Source of the DNA: an uncultured Collinsella sp.
Lineage (GTDB): Bacteria > Actinomycetota > Coriobacteriia > Coriobacteriales > Coriobacteriaceae
Length of the DNA: 40,895 nt
Assembly: GCA_902493125.1 (NCBI GenBank)
Contig: CABUOF010000009.1
Span: 1-40,895 of the forward strand
Direction of reading: 5' to 3'
A model generated the notes under the pieces. It was not told the origin of the DNA. It ran no database searches and saw only the letters and a program-made list of their open reading frames with translations. A program made the position numbers and the translations under genes. Shown one piece after another: positions 16,084-25,185 of this stretch. Within the stretch, counting starts at the first letter, position 1. Every line of letters begins with the position of its first letter.

Positions 16084-17883
16084 CTAATTCTTATCGGAGG
16101 CTTCGGCCTCGGCGGACTGTTCGGCGGTTTTCTCAGAATCTGATTCGGAGGTCGATCCCTGATTGGTGTTGTCGCGAATCGTTTGCGCGTCGATCACCTG
16201 GCGGGTCTGCTCCTCGTCGATCTGGTGGCGGTACTTGGATATCGTGTCCTGCGCATCGTCGACACTTGTTTGCGGAATACCCGCCTTGAGGCGGTTTTGC
16301 GTGTCTTCGGGCAGGTCGGACAGCTTGATGCTGGTTTCGCTTTCGAGCCAGTGGAGCTTGAGTCCAAGCGGCTTGCCGGGCAGGCCGCGCCAGACGGCGA
16401 CATTGCCCTGGTAGGTACCCAGGTAGTACGAGCCGGTGACACCCGTGTAGGCCCAGATGCCAGCTGCCAGCACAAAGACGAGGGCCAGGATGGCGGCGAT
16501 AGTAATGTTGCGGCGACGCACGCGCTGCGCCTCGCGCATAACGCCATCGTCAACCAGGTCAACGACTACTACGGTCACGTTGTCGTGGCCGCCGGCGGCA
16601 AGCGCTGCGTCCACTAGGTTATCGACGCAGATTTGCGCGGTTGAGGACTGCGTGGCGATGTTCTCGATATCGCTATCGGGAATCATGCTCGAAAGGCCGT
16701 CGGAGCACAGGATCAGGCGGTCGCCTTCCTCGATATGCAGGGTGAAGTGGTCGGCATACATGGCGGGGTCCGAGCCCAGCGCGCGGGTGATGACCGAACG
16801 GTTGGGGTGGACGCGAGCCTCGTCTGCCGTAATCTCGCCGGCGTCCACGAGTTCTTCCACATAGGAGTGGTCGCGGGTCACGCGGATGAGCGTGCCCTCG
16901 TGGAGCAGGTAGGCGCGCGAGTCGCCCACGTGGGCGATGGCGAGCGTGTCGTTTTCGATATAGGCGCAAGTGGCTGTGCAGCCCATGCCGGGCTTGCCCA
17001 GGCCATTCAAGGCGGCCTCGATTACGGCGGCGTTGGCTGCCTCGACGGCTGCGGCCAGGCGTGCTGCGTCGGCGGACTGCGGGGCCGTCTTGGCAATAGT
17101 CTCGACGGCGATGGAAGAGGCTACCTCGCCGGCGGCGTGACCGCCCATGCCGTCGCATACGCAAAAGAGCGGCGACTGCACCAGGTAGGAATCCTCATTG
17201 TGCGGGCGTACGCAGCCAACGTCGGAGCGGGCGCCCCACATGAGTTGCGTGGTGGTGCCGGCATCATAGGTCGAGTCGGTCTCGATGCGCTCCTCGGTCA
17301 GGGGCTCAAAGCTCATGGTCGAGCCGGGGTCTTTGAGCTTGGCCTCAACGGCGGCAACGTCGATCTCGGCTGTGTCACCGGGAGAGACGGTGTCGGTCTC
17401 GGCGTTTGATTCGGAATCGCCGGTGTCCGGGGAGCCGGGCTCCTCGGACACGCGGGCGGTCGACTCGTCGTCTTGCGGGCTGACGTCTATAGGCTCGGGC
17501 GCCGGCGTAGACGCGGGCGCAACCTCGGATGCCGGGGCTATGGGAAACGCCGGCGCGGCGGGCTCGGGTGCCGCAAACACCGCAGCGCTCTCGTTGATTG
17601 CCGCGGCGACGGGCTCTGCAAAGTGAGTCGGCGCCGCGGTTGCTTCGGGCGCTGTGGGCTGGTCCGCAGCATGTGCGCCGATGGGTGCCGCTACGGCATC
17701 CTCTTCGCCCTCGTCATCGGCGAGATCCGAAATATCATGCGTTACATGCGAAAGAGGCAGGGAGAACACGGTGTCCTCGGGCTCCACGGGTGCGGAGCCC
17801 GCCGGAGCGGCGTGGGCCGGCGCAGCTGTGGCGGCGGTCGGTGCCTCGGTCATAGTTGCGGACTTGTTCTCCTCGTCGATCAT
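16084..17883 (-). CDS. PP2C-family Ser/Thr phosphatase with long disordered N-terminus and membrane anchor
   Basis: 599 residues. Residues 1 to about 210 are acidic and rich in Ala, Pro, Glu and Ser, without a recognised fold. The phosphatase domain follows with WGARSDVGCVRPHNEDSY, CDGMGGHAAGEVAS, AHVGDSRAYLL, SDGL and GGHDNVTVVVVD, giving all the metal-binding Asp residues. One membrane helix (ITIAAILALVFVLAAGIWAY) leads to an extracellular, Gln/Glu/Ser-rich tail. It dephosphorylates the kinases of the operon (PstP role). The ATG overlaps the stop of the FHA gene (ATGA), indicating coupling; a second in-frame ATG at 17853 has a GAGGAG site. The N-terminal extension is unusual for PstP. Confidence 0.93.
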   Translation of the reverse strand: MIDEENKSATMTEAPTAATAAPAHAAPAGSAPVEPEDTVFSLPLSHVTHDISDLADDEGEEDAVAAPIGAHAADQPTAPEATAAPTHFAEPVAAAINESAAVFAAPEPAAPAFPIAPASEVAPASTPAPEPIDVSPQDDESTARVSEEPGSPDTGDSESNAETDTVSPGDTAEIDVAAVEAKLKDPGSTMSFEPLTEERIETDSTYDAGTTTQLMWGARSDVGCVRPHNEDSYLVQSPLFCVCDGMGGHAAGEVASSIAVETIAKTAPQSADAARLAAAVEAANAAVIEAALNGLGKPGMGCTATCAYIENDTLAIAHVGDSRAYLLHEGTLIRVTRDHSYVEELVDAGEITADEARVHPNRSVITRALGSDPAMYADHFTLHIEEGDRLILCSDGLSSMIPDSDIENIATQSSTAQICVDNLVDAALAAGGHDNVTVVVVDLVDDGVMREAQRVRRRNITIAAILALVFVLAAGIWAYTGVTGSYYLGTYQGNVAVWRGLPGKPLGLKLHWLESETSIKLSDLPEDTQNRLKAGIPQTSVDDAQDTISKYRHQIDEEQTRQVIDAQTIRDNTNQGSTSESDSEKTAEQSAEAEASDKN

Positions 17884-18296
17884 CGACGGTTCACCTTCAT
17901 GACCACGTCGCCAATCTGGACTTCGTCGCCCTCACGCAGCGTCGCGGGCTCCACGAGCTGGCGGCCGTTGACGAGCGTGCCGTTAAGCGAGTTGAGGTCC
18001 TCGATGATGAGCGCCGGGCCCTGCAGCGAAAAGCGCGCATGCGAGGCCGAGACGAATGGTTCGTTGATGCAGATGTCCGAAGATGGCGAGCGACCGACGA
18101 TGACGGGGCCGAGCATATCTACGTGGATGCCGCGGATACCGCGCGGACCCTTGTCCACATCGATCGTCCAGATAGCCGAGTCGCGGCGCTGCCCGCGTAC
18201 AAGCCCCACGCCGGTCTTCATGACGGCGAACAGGAAGATATAGAGCAGGGCGACCAGGACGATGCGGCCTGCAAAAAGGACGATATCGATGTTCAT
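17880..18296 (-). CDS. Membrane-anchored FHA-domain protein (FhaB-like)
   Basis: 138 residues. An N-terminal helix (IVLFAGRIVLVALLYIFLFAVM) is followed by a cytoplasmic FHA domain: GPVIVGRSPSSDICI, SASHARF and EDLNSLNGTLVNG hold the phosphothreonine-binding Arg, Ser, His and Asn. FHA domains bind phosphothreonine peptides. In actinobacteria the equivalent FhaB/FipA links the kinase to cell-division proteins. It follows the fhaA-like gene by six bases and overlaps the phosphatase start by four. Confidence 0.92.
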   Translation of the reverse strand: MNIDIVLFAGRIVLVALLYIFLFAVMKTGVGLVRGQRRDSAIWTIDVDKGPRGIRGIHVDMLGPVIVGRSPSSDICINEPFVSASHARFSLQGPALIIEDLNSLNGTLVNGRQLVEPATLREGDEVQIGDVVMKVNRR

Positions 18297-18302
18297 AAGC
18301 GA

Positions 18303-19300
18303 CTATCCCCTAAATTCAAAGGTGCTCAGGCCAAACGTCAGCAGATCGCCGTTGCGCAGCGGGCAGCGCGTAATGCGGCGGTTGTTGACGAGCGTGCCGT
18401 TGGTGGAATTGAGGTCCTCGATCGACCAATCCGAGCCCGTAAAGGTGAGCTGGGCGTGGCGGCGCGACACGTTGGGGTCGCGCAGGGCAATGTCGGAAAC
18501 TGAGCGCTCGCGACCGATGGTCACCTGCGCGGAAGTGATGCTGTGGCTCTCGCCGCTCACGACGTCGACGAGCTGGGCGAGCGGGCGCTGCGGGGCGCGG
18601 GCGCTCGCCATGTTGGAGGCAATACCGGCCGCGGCGCCAAGGCCCACGGCGGCGCCGGTCGCGGCGGCTCCGCCCATACCGGCGAGGGCGTCACGAGAGA
18701 CGGTCTGCGGCACGGGGATGGGCGCGGCGGCGGGGTCGGGGACGTTGGGCGCAAAGGGATCGGCCACGGCGAGCGGGTCGGGAGCGGCGGCGCGGGGCAT
18801 CGGCTGCTGGGGTGCTGTTGCTGCGGAGCGGCGAATTGCTGCTTGCCGGCGCGGGGAGCGCTGGCGGCGCGGCTTGCGGCCGAGTTGTTCTGGCCCAGGC
18901 CATTCTGGTAGGCGCGCTCTTCCTCGTACAGACGACCGAGCGTGGGGGCGTCGACGTTCTCGGCAAAGACCGAGAACTTGCCGGCACGCAGCTGCGGGTC
19001 GATCATAAAGCGAACGAGGGGTTCGCCGACAAACACATAGCGGCGCTTTTCGGCCTGTGCCTTCACAAACTCGCGGACTTCGCGCGAAAGCTCGGGGTAG
19101 AACGGGGCGAGCATGGGATCGTCGTCGGCGGCGATCAGGATGGTATAGAGTGCCGGCGCCGTGTTGACGCCGTTGATCACCAGAGTCTGATCCTCCATGT
19201 CGCGAGCGGCCTGCTTGGCAAGCTTCTTAAAGGAGAACGGGGCACGGGTGGCACCGAAGATGCCGGCCACGTGGTCCTCGAAGATGTTCAGGAAGTTCAC
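18303..19300 (-). pseudogene. fhaA: fhaA-like gene (DUF3662 + FHA) interrupted by a frameshift
   Basis: From a GTG at 19300 (GGAGAG upstream; GTGA overlap with the kinase stop) the frame gives a DUF3662-type N-terminal domain to about residue 135, then an Ala/Gln-rich linker. In this frame the linker degenerates into a Pro/Arg-rich shadow, while a clean FHA domain (GRERSVSDIAL, SRRHAQL, EDLNSTNGTLVNN) lies in the next frame, ending at 18303. The two frames join if one base is added at the short G-run at 18809-18812 (minus-strand CACCCCAG in a CAG-rich stretch). The domain order then equals FhaA. Either the gene is broken, or this is an assembly error, or the tract varies. Confidence 0.85.
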
Positions 19301-21150
19301 GAAAGATCACTCTCCGTATAGGTTCTTTGGTATCCGAGCAAATATAGGCATATCCCAACGATTATAGAGGATAGGGTTCCCGCAACCGCCGCCTTGGCGA
19401 CGACCGCGGCTGCAAGGCTGGCAATTTTCATATGGTGTGCAAGACAGGACGCCGCTGCGCAGCCGATGCCGGTGACAGCGATTGCGGCGATTGCGGCAAG
19501 GTTTGAGCCCTGATTGGCACGCTTGGCATGGGCATTGAGCAGCAGAGATGTCAGTGCAGCTGTCGCCGCGACAAGCACAACGGCAGCCCAGAAGAGCATG
19601 TCTCCCAGCGCTGCGGCAACGTTACCGAGCCCCAGTACGCCTCCGGCTGAAAGCGCGACCGTGGCCAGACGGGCAAAAAGCGCGCCCATGCCCGTTGCCG
19701 CGGCGGCGCTTGCCGGGCCGAGCCAAAATGACGCGACGCCGGCGGCGACCCCAGCTGCCAGGAAGGTATTGCCGGTCAGACAGCCAAGCGCGAGTGCACA
19801 GGTGAGCGTGGCGCTCGCGGCAGTCTCGGTGCGACCCCAGGCGATCCACCAACCGGACATGGCGGCGGCAAAGATCACCGCGACGGGCAGCATCGACAGG
19901 ATGCCCTGTGCCTGCATGGTGGCGTTGGCCATGAGCACCAAAAAGCCCACAGCCGAGATGGCCGAGCCAATCTGGGGGGCCAGGCCAGCCGCCACTCCGA
20001 TCGCGATGGCCGCAATGACCAGGCCGGGAAGCGCCGCGACCCCGGCCGTTTGCATCAGCAAAAAGCTAAAGGTGCCGCACGTTAGCGCCGAGATAGTGCG
20101 CATGGTGTAGTCGCGCGCATGGCTCCAGCGCGTGCCCGCCCAGCCGAGTGCGGGGTCGACCTCGATGGCGTCGTCCTCGTAGTGCGACGGCTCGATATCG
20201 TCGAGCTCCTGCTCGTCATCCGAAAGTTCGCCAACCATTTGCTCCAGGCTGCGACGGCCTTCGCGCACGCTGCCCAGACCGGCAAGGAGCTGGTCGCAAA
20301 ATGTCTCGACGCTGCTGGGGCGGTCCTGCGGCATGGGGGAGAGCGCGCTCATGAGCGCGGCCTCGGCTCCCGGGGGAAAGTGTGGTATCAGCTCGCTGGG
20401 ATAGGTGGCGCCGCCGATGATGCGGTCGAGCGAGTCGGCGGGCGTGGCCGCCATAAAGGGAGCGCTGCCGCACAGGCCCTCATAGATTACACAGGCGAGG
20501 GCAAAGACATCGGCGCGCTCATCGACCGTGCCGGTCTCGATATCGAGCTGCTCGGGCGGCATGTAGCCGATGGTGCCGCCGCGCGAGCCGCCAAAGCCAC
20601 CGGCGGACGACAGTCGCGCCATGCCAAAGTCGGTGAGCTTTACATTGCCCGAGTGGTCGATGAGCACGTTGGCGGGCTTAATGTCCAGGTGGAGTACGCC
20701 ATTACTATGGGCGAAGGTGAGCGCCTGGCCTAGGGCATCGGCAATGGCCGCGGCCTCGTCAAAGGTAAGTGAGTGACCGTCCACGCGGTGCAAAAACTCG
20801 GCCAGCGACATGCCATCGACATATTCCATAACTAGGTAGGCATAGGCTGTGTCGTGCGTAAAGTCGATGACCTGCACGATGTTGGGATGTTGAAGCATGG
20901 CGGCAGTGTGCGCCTCGCGCAGGACATCCATGATGTCGCTGGCGGGCATGCCGGCACCGTTAATAAGGGGGATGCGCTTAATGGCGACGCGGCGGCGCAG
21001 GTGCGTGTCGCGGCAGATCTCGATGGAGCCAAAACCGCCGGTCGCAAGTGTCTCGAGCGGCTGGTACCGCTTGAGCAGCTCGCGAGAGCTGGTGCCCTCC
21101 AAAGGAACGTCCGGCGAGAACCGGGCGGTATGTTGCGAGAAAAGCGGCAT
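19297..21150 (-). CDS. Ser/Thr protein kinase with polytopic membrane domain
   Basis: 617 residues from the ATG at 21150 (GAGGG upstream). The kinase domain covers about 28-290: LATGGFGSIEICRD, RRVAIKRI (Lys58), VLHLDIKPANVLID, TDFGMA (174-176) and GTIGYMPPEQ. The catalytic loop reads HLD rather than HRD, so it is a non-RD kinase that keeps the catalytic Asp. After an acidic linker come about ten hydrophobic helices and no extracellular PASTA or sensor domain. It heads the growth-control operon and overlaps fhaA by four bases. It may take the place of PknA of the classical actinobacterial cluster; what the membrane part senses is unknown. Confidence 0.9.
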   Translation of the reverse strand: MPLFSQHTARFSPDVPLEGTSSRELLKRYQPLETLATGGFGSIEICRDTHLRRRVAIKRIPLINGAGMPASDIMDVLREAHTAAMLQHPNIVQVIDFTHDTAYAYLVMEYVDGMSLAEFLHRVDGHSLTFDEAAAIADALGQALTFAHSNGVLHLDIKPANVLIDHSGNVKLTDFGMARLSSAGGFGGSRGGTIGYMPPEQLDIETGTVDERADVFALACVIYEGLCGSAPFMAATPADSLDRIIGGATYPSELIPHFPPGAEAALMSALSPMPQDRPSSVETFCDQLLAGLGSVREGRRSLEQMVGELSDDEQELDDIEPSHYEDDAIEVDPALGWAGTRWSHARDYTMRTISALTCGTFSFLLMQTAGVAALPGLVIAAIAIGVAAGLAPQIGSAISAVGFLVLMANATMQAQGILSMLPVAVIFAAAMSGWWIAWGRTETAASATLTCALALGCLTGNTFLAAGVAAGVASFWLGPASAAAATGMGALFARLATVALSAGGVLGLGNVAAALGDMLFWAAVVLVAATAALTSLLLNAHAKRANQGSNLAAIAAIAVTGIGCAAASCLAHHMKIASLAAAVVAKAAVAGTLSSIIVGICLYLLGYQRTYTESDLS

Positions 21151-21230
21151 GGCCAACCCTCGTGCGTTTAAAGTTCGTTTGCGAGCGGCGGGCGCGGGGC
21201 CGAGCCGTTCGCGGTGGCATAGATGCTGCT

Positions 21231-21236
21231 AGTGTA
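21231..21236 (-). promoter_or_regulatory. Likely -10 box of the growth-signalling operon
   Basis: TACACT on the minus strand, about 80 bases before the kinase start and in the 144-base gap after the YcxB-like gene. The same hexamer precedes the tRNA (1143) and the 27.2 kb gene (27134). No good -35 box could be assigned. Confidence 0.4.
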
Positions 21237-21294
21237 GCACGCTCGGGTGCATGGGGAGGATAGCGGGATGCGAGGCTGCCTGCCTGTCTTGGCC

Positions 21295-22011
21295 TTAGCG
21301 CTTCTTCTTGTTCTTCTTCTGCTTGCGCCGCTTGCCCTTGGTCTCCTGGGGCTTGTCGCCCTGCTTGGCCTCGGCGGCGGCCTTCTCGGCCTTCATTTTC
21401 TTCTTCTTGGTCTCGATGCGGAGTTTTTTGTTGATGCGGGCCTTGAGGAAGGGACCGAACTGCTCGGCATCGCCACGGACGAAGGTGTCCTTGGGGATCG
21501 TCACGCCCTGGTCGGCGAACATGGCCACAAAGATGCGCTCGCCGTCGAGTACGTGGTCGAGCTTGTCAAACGGGAAGAACTGCGACTTGCCGCTCTTGTC
21601 CCAATCCATCAGGCCGTCCTCGTTGGCGGCGACGCGGCGATAGCGGCCACCCATGGACTCGTCGGCCTCGACGGCGTCGATAAAGTCGCGGGCGAGCGTG
21701 TGGTGCAGGTTCTTGCTCCACCAGGCCAAAAAGGCGCCGAACACGATCAACACGACGCCGAACTTGATCCAGCTGCCGCCGGCCACCAGCATGCCGATGC
21801 CGATGAGCGCGGCAACTGCCGCGGCGACATACAGCGAGCCGCGACGCCTGGGCGAGGCGACCAGGCGGGCGAAGTCGGTGACCAGGTCGTTTTCGTACTG
21901 GTACTCGTTGAGGTACAGGATGCCGTCATCGGCTGCGGCCTGCTCCTCGAGCGCGACCTCGACCTGGTCGGCTGCTTCGGAGGGAACGAGGTTGCTCTCT
22001 GCGTCTGCCAT
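21295..22011 (-). CDS. YcxB-like membrane protein
   Basis: 238 residues. A soluble N-terminal segment with YLNEYQYENDLVTDFARL is followed by two membrane helices (SLYVAAAVAALIGIGMLVAG and IKFGVVLIVFGAFLAWW), a beta-rich cytoplasmic part with FFPFDKLDHVLDGERIFVAMF and IPKDTFVRGD, and a very lysine-rich tail (KKKKMKAEKAAAEAK, ending in a run of Lys and Arg). The TM pair plus the FxPxDxL and IPK blocks match the YcxB-like C-terminal domain. The function of the family is unknown. AGGAG precedes the ATG. It is divergent from dnaX across 116 bases. Confidence 0.7.
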   Translation of the reverse strand: MADAESNLVPSEAADQVEVALEEQAAADDGILYLNEYQYENDLVTDFARLVASPRRRGSLYVAAAVAALIGIGMLVAGGSWIKFGVVLIVFGAFLAWWSKNLHHTLARDFIDAVEADESMGGRYRRVAANEDGLMDWDKSGKSQFFPFDKLDHVLDGERIFVAMFADQGVTIPKDTFVRGDAEQFGPFLKARINKKLRIETKKKKMKAEKAAAEAKQGDKPQETKGKRRKQKKNKKKR

Positions 22012-22127
22012 GCTCTTTGGACTCCTATCGCGGCGGGCTCGCCGTACGGGTTATTATGGAATGCAGTATGCCGTGCGACCGCATGGCCGCCGCGGCAACA
22101 AGACTCAGTATACCCGGGGGAGCACCC

Positions 22128-24605
22128 ATGGAATCGTTGTACCGAAAGTATCGCCCGCTCACCTTTGACTCCGTGGTGGGCCAGCAGCATATCGTCTCGA
22201 CGCTCGAGCACGCCATCACCGAGGGGCGCCTGTCCCACGCCTACCTGTTCTGCGGACCGCGCGGCACGGGCAAGACCACCATGGCGCGCATTCTGGCCAA
22301 GGCGCTGCTGTGCCGCAATGCCGAGGCGGCGCGCGCCGAGGGTGCAAGCGGCTGCATGCCCGACGGTACTTGCGAGGAGTGCGAGCTCATCGCCGAGGGC
22401 AACCACCCCGATGTCTACGAGCTCGATGCCGCCTCCCGCACGGGCGTGGACAATGTGCGCGAGGAGATCATCAACTCCGTCAACTTTGCCCCGGTGCGCG
22501 GCAAGTACAAGATCTATATCATCGACGAGGTCCACATGCTCACGACGGCGGCGTTCAACGCGCTGCTCAAGACGCTTGAAGAGCCGCCGGCGCACGTGAT
22601 CTTTGTGCTGTGCACCACCGACCCGCAAAAGATTCTGGAGACCATCCTCTCGCGCTGCCAGCGTTTCGATTTCCATCGCATCGGCAACGAGGATATTGAG
22701 CATCGCCTGGCATACGTGTGCGAGCAGGAGGGCTTCGATTACGACGACGAGGCACTCGCCATTGTGGCGCGCCATGCCAAGGGCGGTATGCGCGACGCGC
22801 TTTCCACGCTGGAGCAGCTGAGCGTCTTTGGCAACGGTTCTGTGCATGCGGACGACGCCCGCTCGCTTTTAGGCGAGGTTTCGGACCAGATTCTGGGCGA
22901 GTTTTCCCGCGCCATTGCCGATCGCGATGTTGCCGAGCTGTATGGGCTTATTCGCGCGCAGGTCGAGGAAGGTAACGATCTGCTGGAGCTGACGCGCGAC
23001 CTGGTGGCGCACGTGCGCGACGTGTATGTTGCCTGCGTTGCCCGTGCCCGTGCCGAGTTGTTTGAGGGCGGCTCCGAGCAGGCCGAGGCGCTTGCTGCCG
23101 AGGCCGCTGCCTTTGGCGAGCATCCTGCCGACCGCCTGGCCCGTGTGCTGACAGTGCTCGACGATGCCGCACTGGAGATGAGGGGCGCGAGCGATGTGCG
23201 CCTGGTGCTCGAGATCGCCTGCACGCGCCTGGCACGTCCCGAGGCTGATATAACGATTGAGGCATTGGCCGAGCGCGTGGCACGCCTGGAGGCCATGGTT
23301 GCCAATGCCGCGGTGCCGGCGAGCGTGGCTGCTGCTCAGGCCGCCGCGCCTGCAGCATCCGTACCCGCTGCCGCCCAGCAGCCGACGCTTATCTCGGGTG
23401 CCCGAGCTGCCGCTCCGGCGGCATCTGCTACCCCCGCTGATACGTCCGCGCGCCAGGGTGGTATGCCTTGGGACCGTGGTGCTGCCGCTCCGTCGGCTCA
23501 GCCGGCGGCTCAGCCGGCGTCTCGTGCTGCGTCCGCACCGGCGTCCAAGCCTGCGGCGTCCGCGCCCCAGCCCGCCGCTGCCCCGGCTCCCGCACCTGCC
23601 ACCGCTCCGGCACCTAAGCCCCAGCCCAACACCGCCGCCCAGGTTGCTGCCGCCGGTGCCGCCGAGACCCCCGCGGTCGAGGATGCCGGAGAGCTGCAGC
23701 GCAAATGGGCCGAGGTTGTCGAGCGCGTCAAGGCTCGTCAGGCCTCCTACGCAGGGCTTTTGCTCAACGCTCGCGCCACGGCCGACGACGGCTCCAAGCT
23801 CACGGTCTCGTTCCCCGCGGGCTCGACCTTTGCCATCAAGATGCTCGGCCGCGCTGACACGCAATCGGTGGTCCTGCCGACGGTCTGCGCGGTCTTCGGT
23901 CGTCGCACCGTCGACTACGTCCTGGATGGAGGTGGCACGCCGGCTCCTCAACATGAGGAGCATTCTCCATCTGCACGGGCTGCGGCATCTGCGGACCCGC
24001 AGCCCGTGTCCTCGGCGGCCCCTGTATCCTCGAGCGCCAGCGCGCCGCAGCAGCAAGCAGCACCGGTAGCGGCATCGACCCTGTCGGCGCCTAAGCCAGC
24101 CGCGGCCAAATCGGCTGCTTCGGTCCCCACGCCCAAGCCTGCCGCTGCGCCTGCGCCCAAGTCATCCGACCTGGGCAAGGCCCCCTGGCTGCGCTCGGAT
24201 AACCCTGCCGGCGCTCCCGCCACGGGCAAGCTCCCGACTGAGCCTGCGCCCCGTGCGCCCGAGCGTGCGTCCGCTCCCAAGGCTCAGCCGTCCGCGCAGT
24301 CTGCACCGTGGGAATCCGAGCGGGTGCCCTACGACGATGCCATGGTCGCCGGTTTTGCCGCCGATGCGGGCGGGGACGATCTGCCTCCGTTCGACGTGCC
24401 GGGTGCGACGCCCGCGCCCAAGCCCGCTGCAGCTGCCCCCAAAGAGGAGAGCGCTCCTGCAGCTCCCTGGGAGTCCAACCCCGGTGCGGGCAGCCCCTTC
24501 GGCCATCAGGGCGCAGCCCCGAGCATCCCGCAGACCGAGGACGAGGCCAAAGACCTCATCCGCAGCGTCTTCGGTCAGGCCACCATCTTCAAACCGGTGG
24601 AGTAG
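22128..24605 (+). CDS. dnaX: DNA polymerase III subunit gamma/tau
   Basis: 825 residues from the ATG at 22128 (GGGGGA upstream; the protein begins MESLYRKYRPLTFDSVVGQ as in all DnaX). Clamp-loader ATPase signatures: Walker A GPRGTGKT (43-50), zinc-binding Cys62, 76, 82 and 85, Walker B IIDEVHM (DEVH 133-136) and the sensor SRC (175-177). Residues from about 390 onward are Ala/Pro-rich linker with a conserved domain around WAEVVERVKARQASYAGLLL. It loads the sliding clamp at replication forks. The E. coli-type slippery site for a short gamma form was not found. ybaB and recR follow 1.4 kb downstream, the usual dnaX-ybaB-recR order with a small insertion. Confidence 0.96.
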   Translation: MESLYRKYRPLTFDSVVGQQHIVSTLEHAITEGRLSHAYLFCGPRGTGKTTMARILAKALLCRNAEAARAEGASGCMPDGTCEECELIAEGNHPDVYELDAASRTGVDNVREEIINSVNFAPVRGKYKIYIIDEVHMLTTAAFNALLKTLEEPPAHVIFVLCTTDPQKILETILSRCQRFDFHRIGNEDIEHRLAYVCEQEGFDYDDEALAIVARHAKGGMRDALSTLEQLSVFGNGSVHADDARSLLGEVSDQILGEFSRAIADRDVAELYGLIRAQVEEGNDLLELTRDLVAHVRDVYVACVARARAELFEGGSEQAEALAAEAAAFGEHPADRLARVLTVLDDAALEMRGASDVRLVLEIACTRLARPEADITIEALAERVARLEAMVANAAVPASVAAAQAAAPAASVPAAAQQPTLISGARAAAPAASATPADTSARQGGMPWDRGAAAPSAQPAAQPASRAASAPASKPAASAPQPAAAPAPAPATAPAPKPQPNTAAQVAAAGAAETPAVEDAGELQRKWAEVVERVKARQASYAGLLLNARATADDGSKLTVSFPAGSTFAIKMLGRADTQSVVLPTVCAVFGRRTVDYVLDGGGTPAPQHEEHSPSARAAASADPQPVSSAAPVSSSASAPQQQAAPVAASTLSAPKPAAAKSAASVPTPKPAAAPAPKSSDLGKAPWLRSDNPAGAPATGKLPTEPAPRAPERASAPKAQPSAQSAPWESERVPYDDAMVAGFAADAGGDDLPPFDVPGATPAPKPAAAAPKEESAPAAPWESNPGAGSPFGHQGAAPSIPQTEDEAKDLIRSVFGQATIFKPVE

Positions 24606-24659
24606 CTGCGCAGGCGGGTATACTGCTCAAGAAGAGAACCCTTTGAACGGAGCGAGCTT

Positions 24660-24920
24660 ATGATGTGGGAATATGTCCGCCTTGAGGACGATACGCAGGT
24701 TTCGTATTCCGAAGTCCGGGAGGACAACACGGTGAAGGTTGTTGTGGAGCGCCCGCGCGATTGGGGTTTTGACACGGCGGAGTGTATCTTGCCGGCATTC
24801 AATTGGGTGTCACACGAGGGCTTTAGCGAAGCGGACCTCAAAGAACTCGATGATTTCGTGCGTAACAATGCCCCGCTCATCCTGCGTTTTGCCTACGAAG
24901 GCGGACGAGTCTATGCCTAG
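24660..24920 (+). CDS. Small hypothetical protein paired with DUF4160 gene
   Basis: 86 residues, soluble, acidic, with a VKVVVERPRDWGFDTAECILPAF-like centre (only the pattern is noted) and a predicted C-terminal helix (ADLKELDDFVRNNAPLIL). No family is recognised with confidence. The start at 24660/24663 follows CGGAGCGAG. Its last eight bases overlap the start of the DUF4160 gene, so the two are translated together. DUF4160 genes are often next to DUF2442-type or similar small genes, some proposed as toxin-antitoxin-like pairs; that role is only a guess here. Confidence 0.7.
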   Translation: MMWEYVRLEDDTQVSYSEVREDNTVKVVVERPRDWGFDTAECILPAFNWVSHEGFSEADLKELDDFVRNNAPLILRFAYEGGRVYA

Positions 24921-25185
24921 CCTGTTTCGACTCGGGCCGTACATCATCTTCTTCTGGACGGGGGAGAACGGCGAACCTGTCCATGTTCACGTTGCGGTCA
25001 AGCGCCCCACTGCCGAGGCAACCAAGATATGGCTTACCCGCTCCGGCGGATGCAAGCTGGCCCATAACAAGGGCGATATTCCTGCTCGGGATTTACGCGA
25101 TATCATGCAGTTTGTTTCATCTAACCATGCGCTGATTTGCAAACGTTGGAAAGAAACAACTGGCGGGCTATCGTTCTACTGTTGA
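24913..25185 (+). CDS. DUF4160 domain protein
   Basis: 90 residues from the ATG at 24913 (inside the 3' end of the previous gene). The beginning PSLFRLGPYIIFFWTGENGEPVHVHV is the DUF4160 signature: P-x-hydrophobic core, then EP-x-HVHV. The rest, with ATKIWLTRSG and ARDLRDIMQFVSSNHALI, completes the short domain. The function is unknown. The gene ends tail to tail with the minus-strand gene, overlapping it by ten bases. Confidence 0.85.
   Translation: MPSLFRLGPYIIFFWTGENGEPVHVHVAVKRPTAEATKIWLTRSGGCKLAHNKGDIPARDLRDIMQFVSSNHALICKRWKETTGGLSFYC

Noticed and set aside
22012..22127. Possible SRP (4.5S-like) RNA next to dnaX
   Set aside because: Some bacteria have it here, but the conserved GGTCAGGTCCGGAAGGAAGCA-like core is absent.
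22600..22700. Programmed frameshift site for a short DnaX form
   Set aside because: No A-AAA-AAG type slippery heptamer with downstream stem was found; the CAAAAG near 22626 is not in the right place or form.
22869..24056. 395-codon minus-strand frame inside dnaX
   Set aside because: Arg/Gly/Ser-rich shadow of the Ala/Pro-rich DnaX tail.
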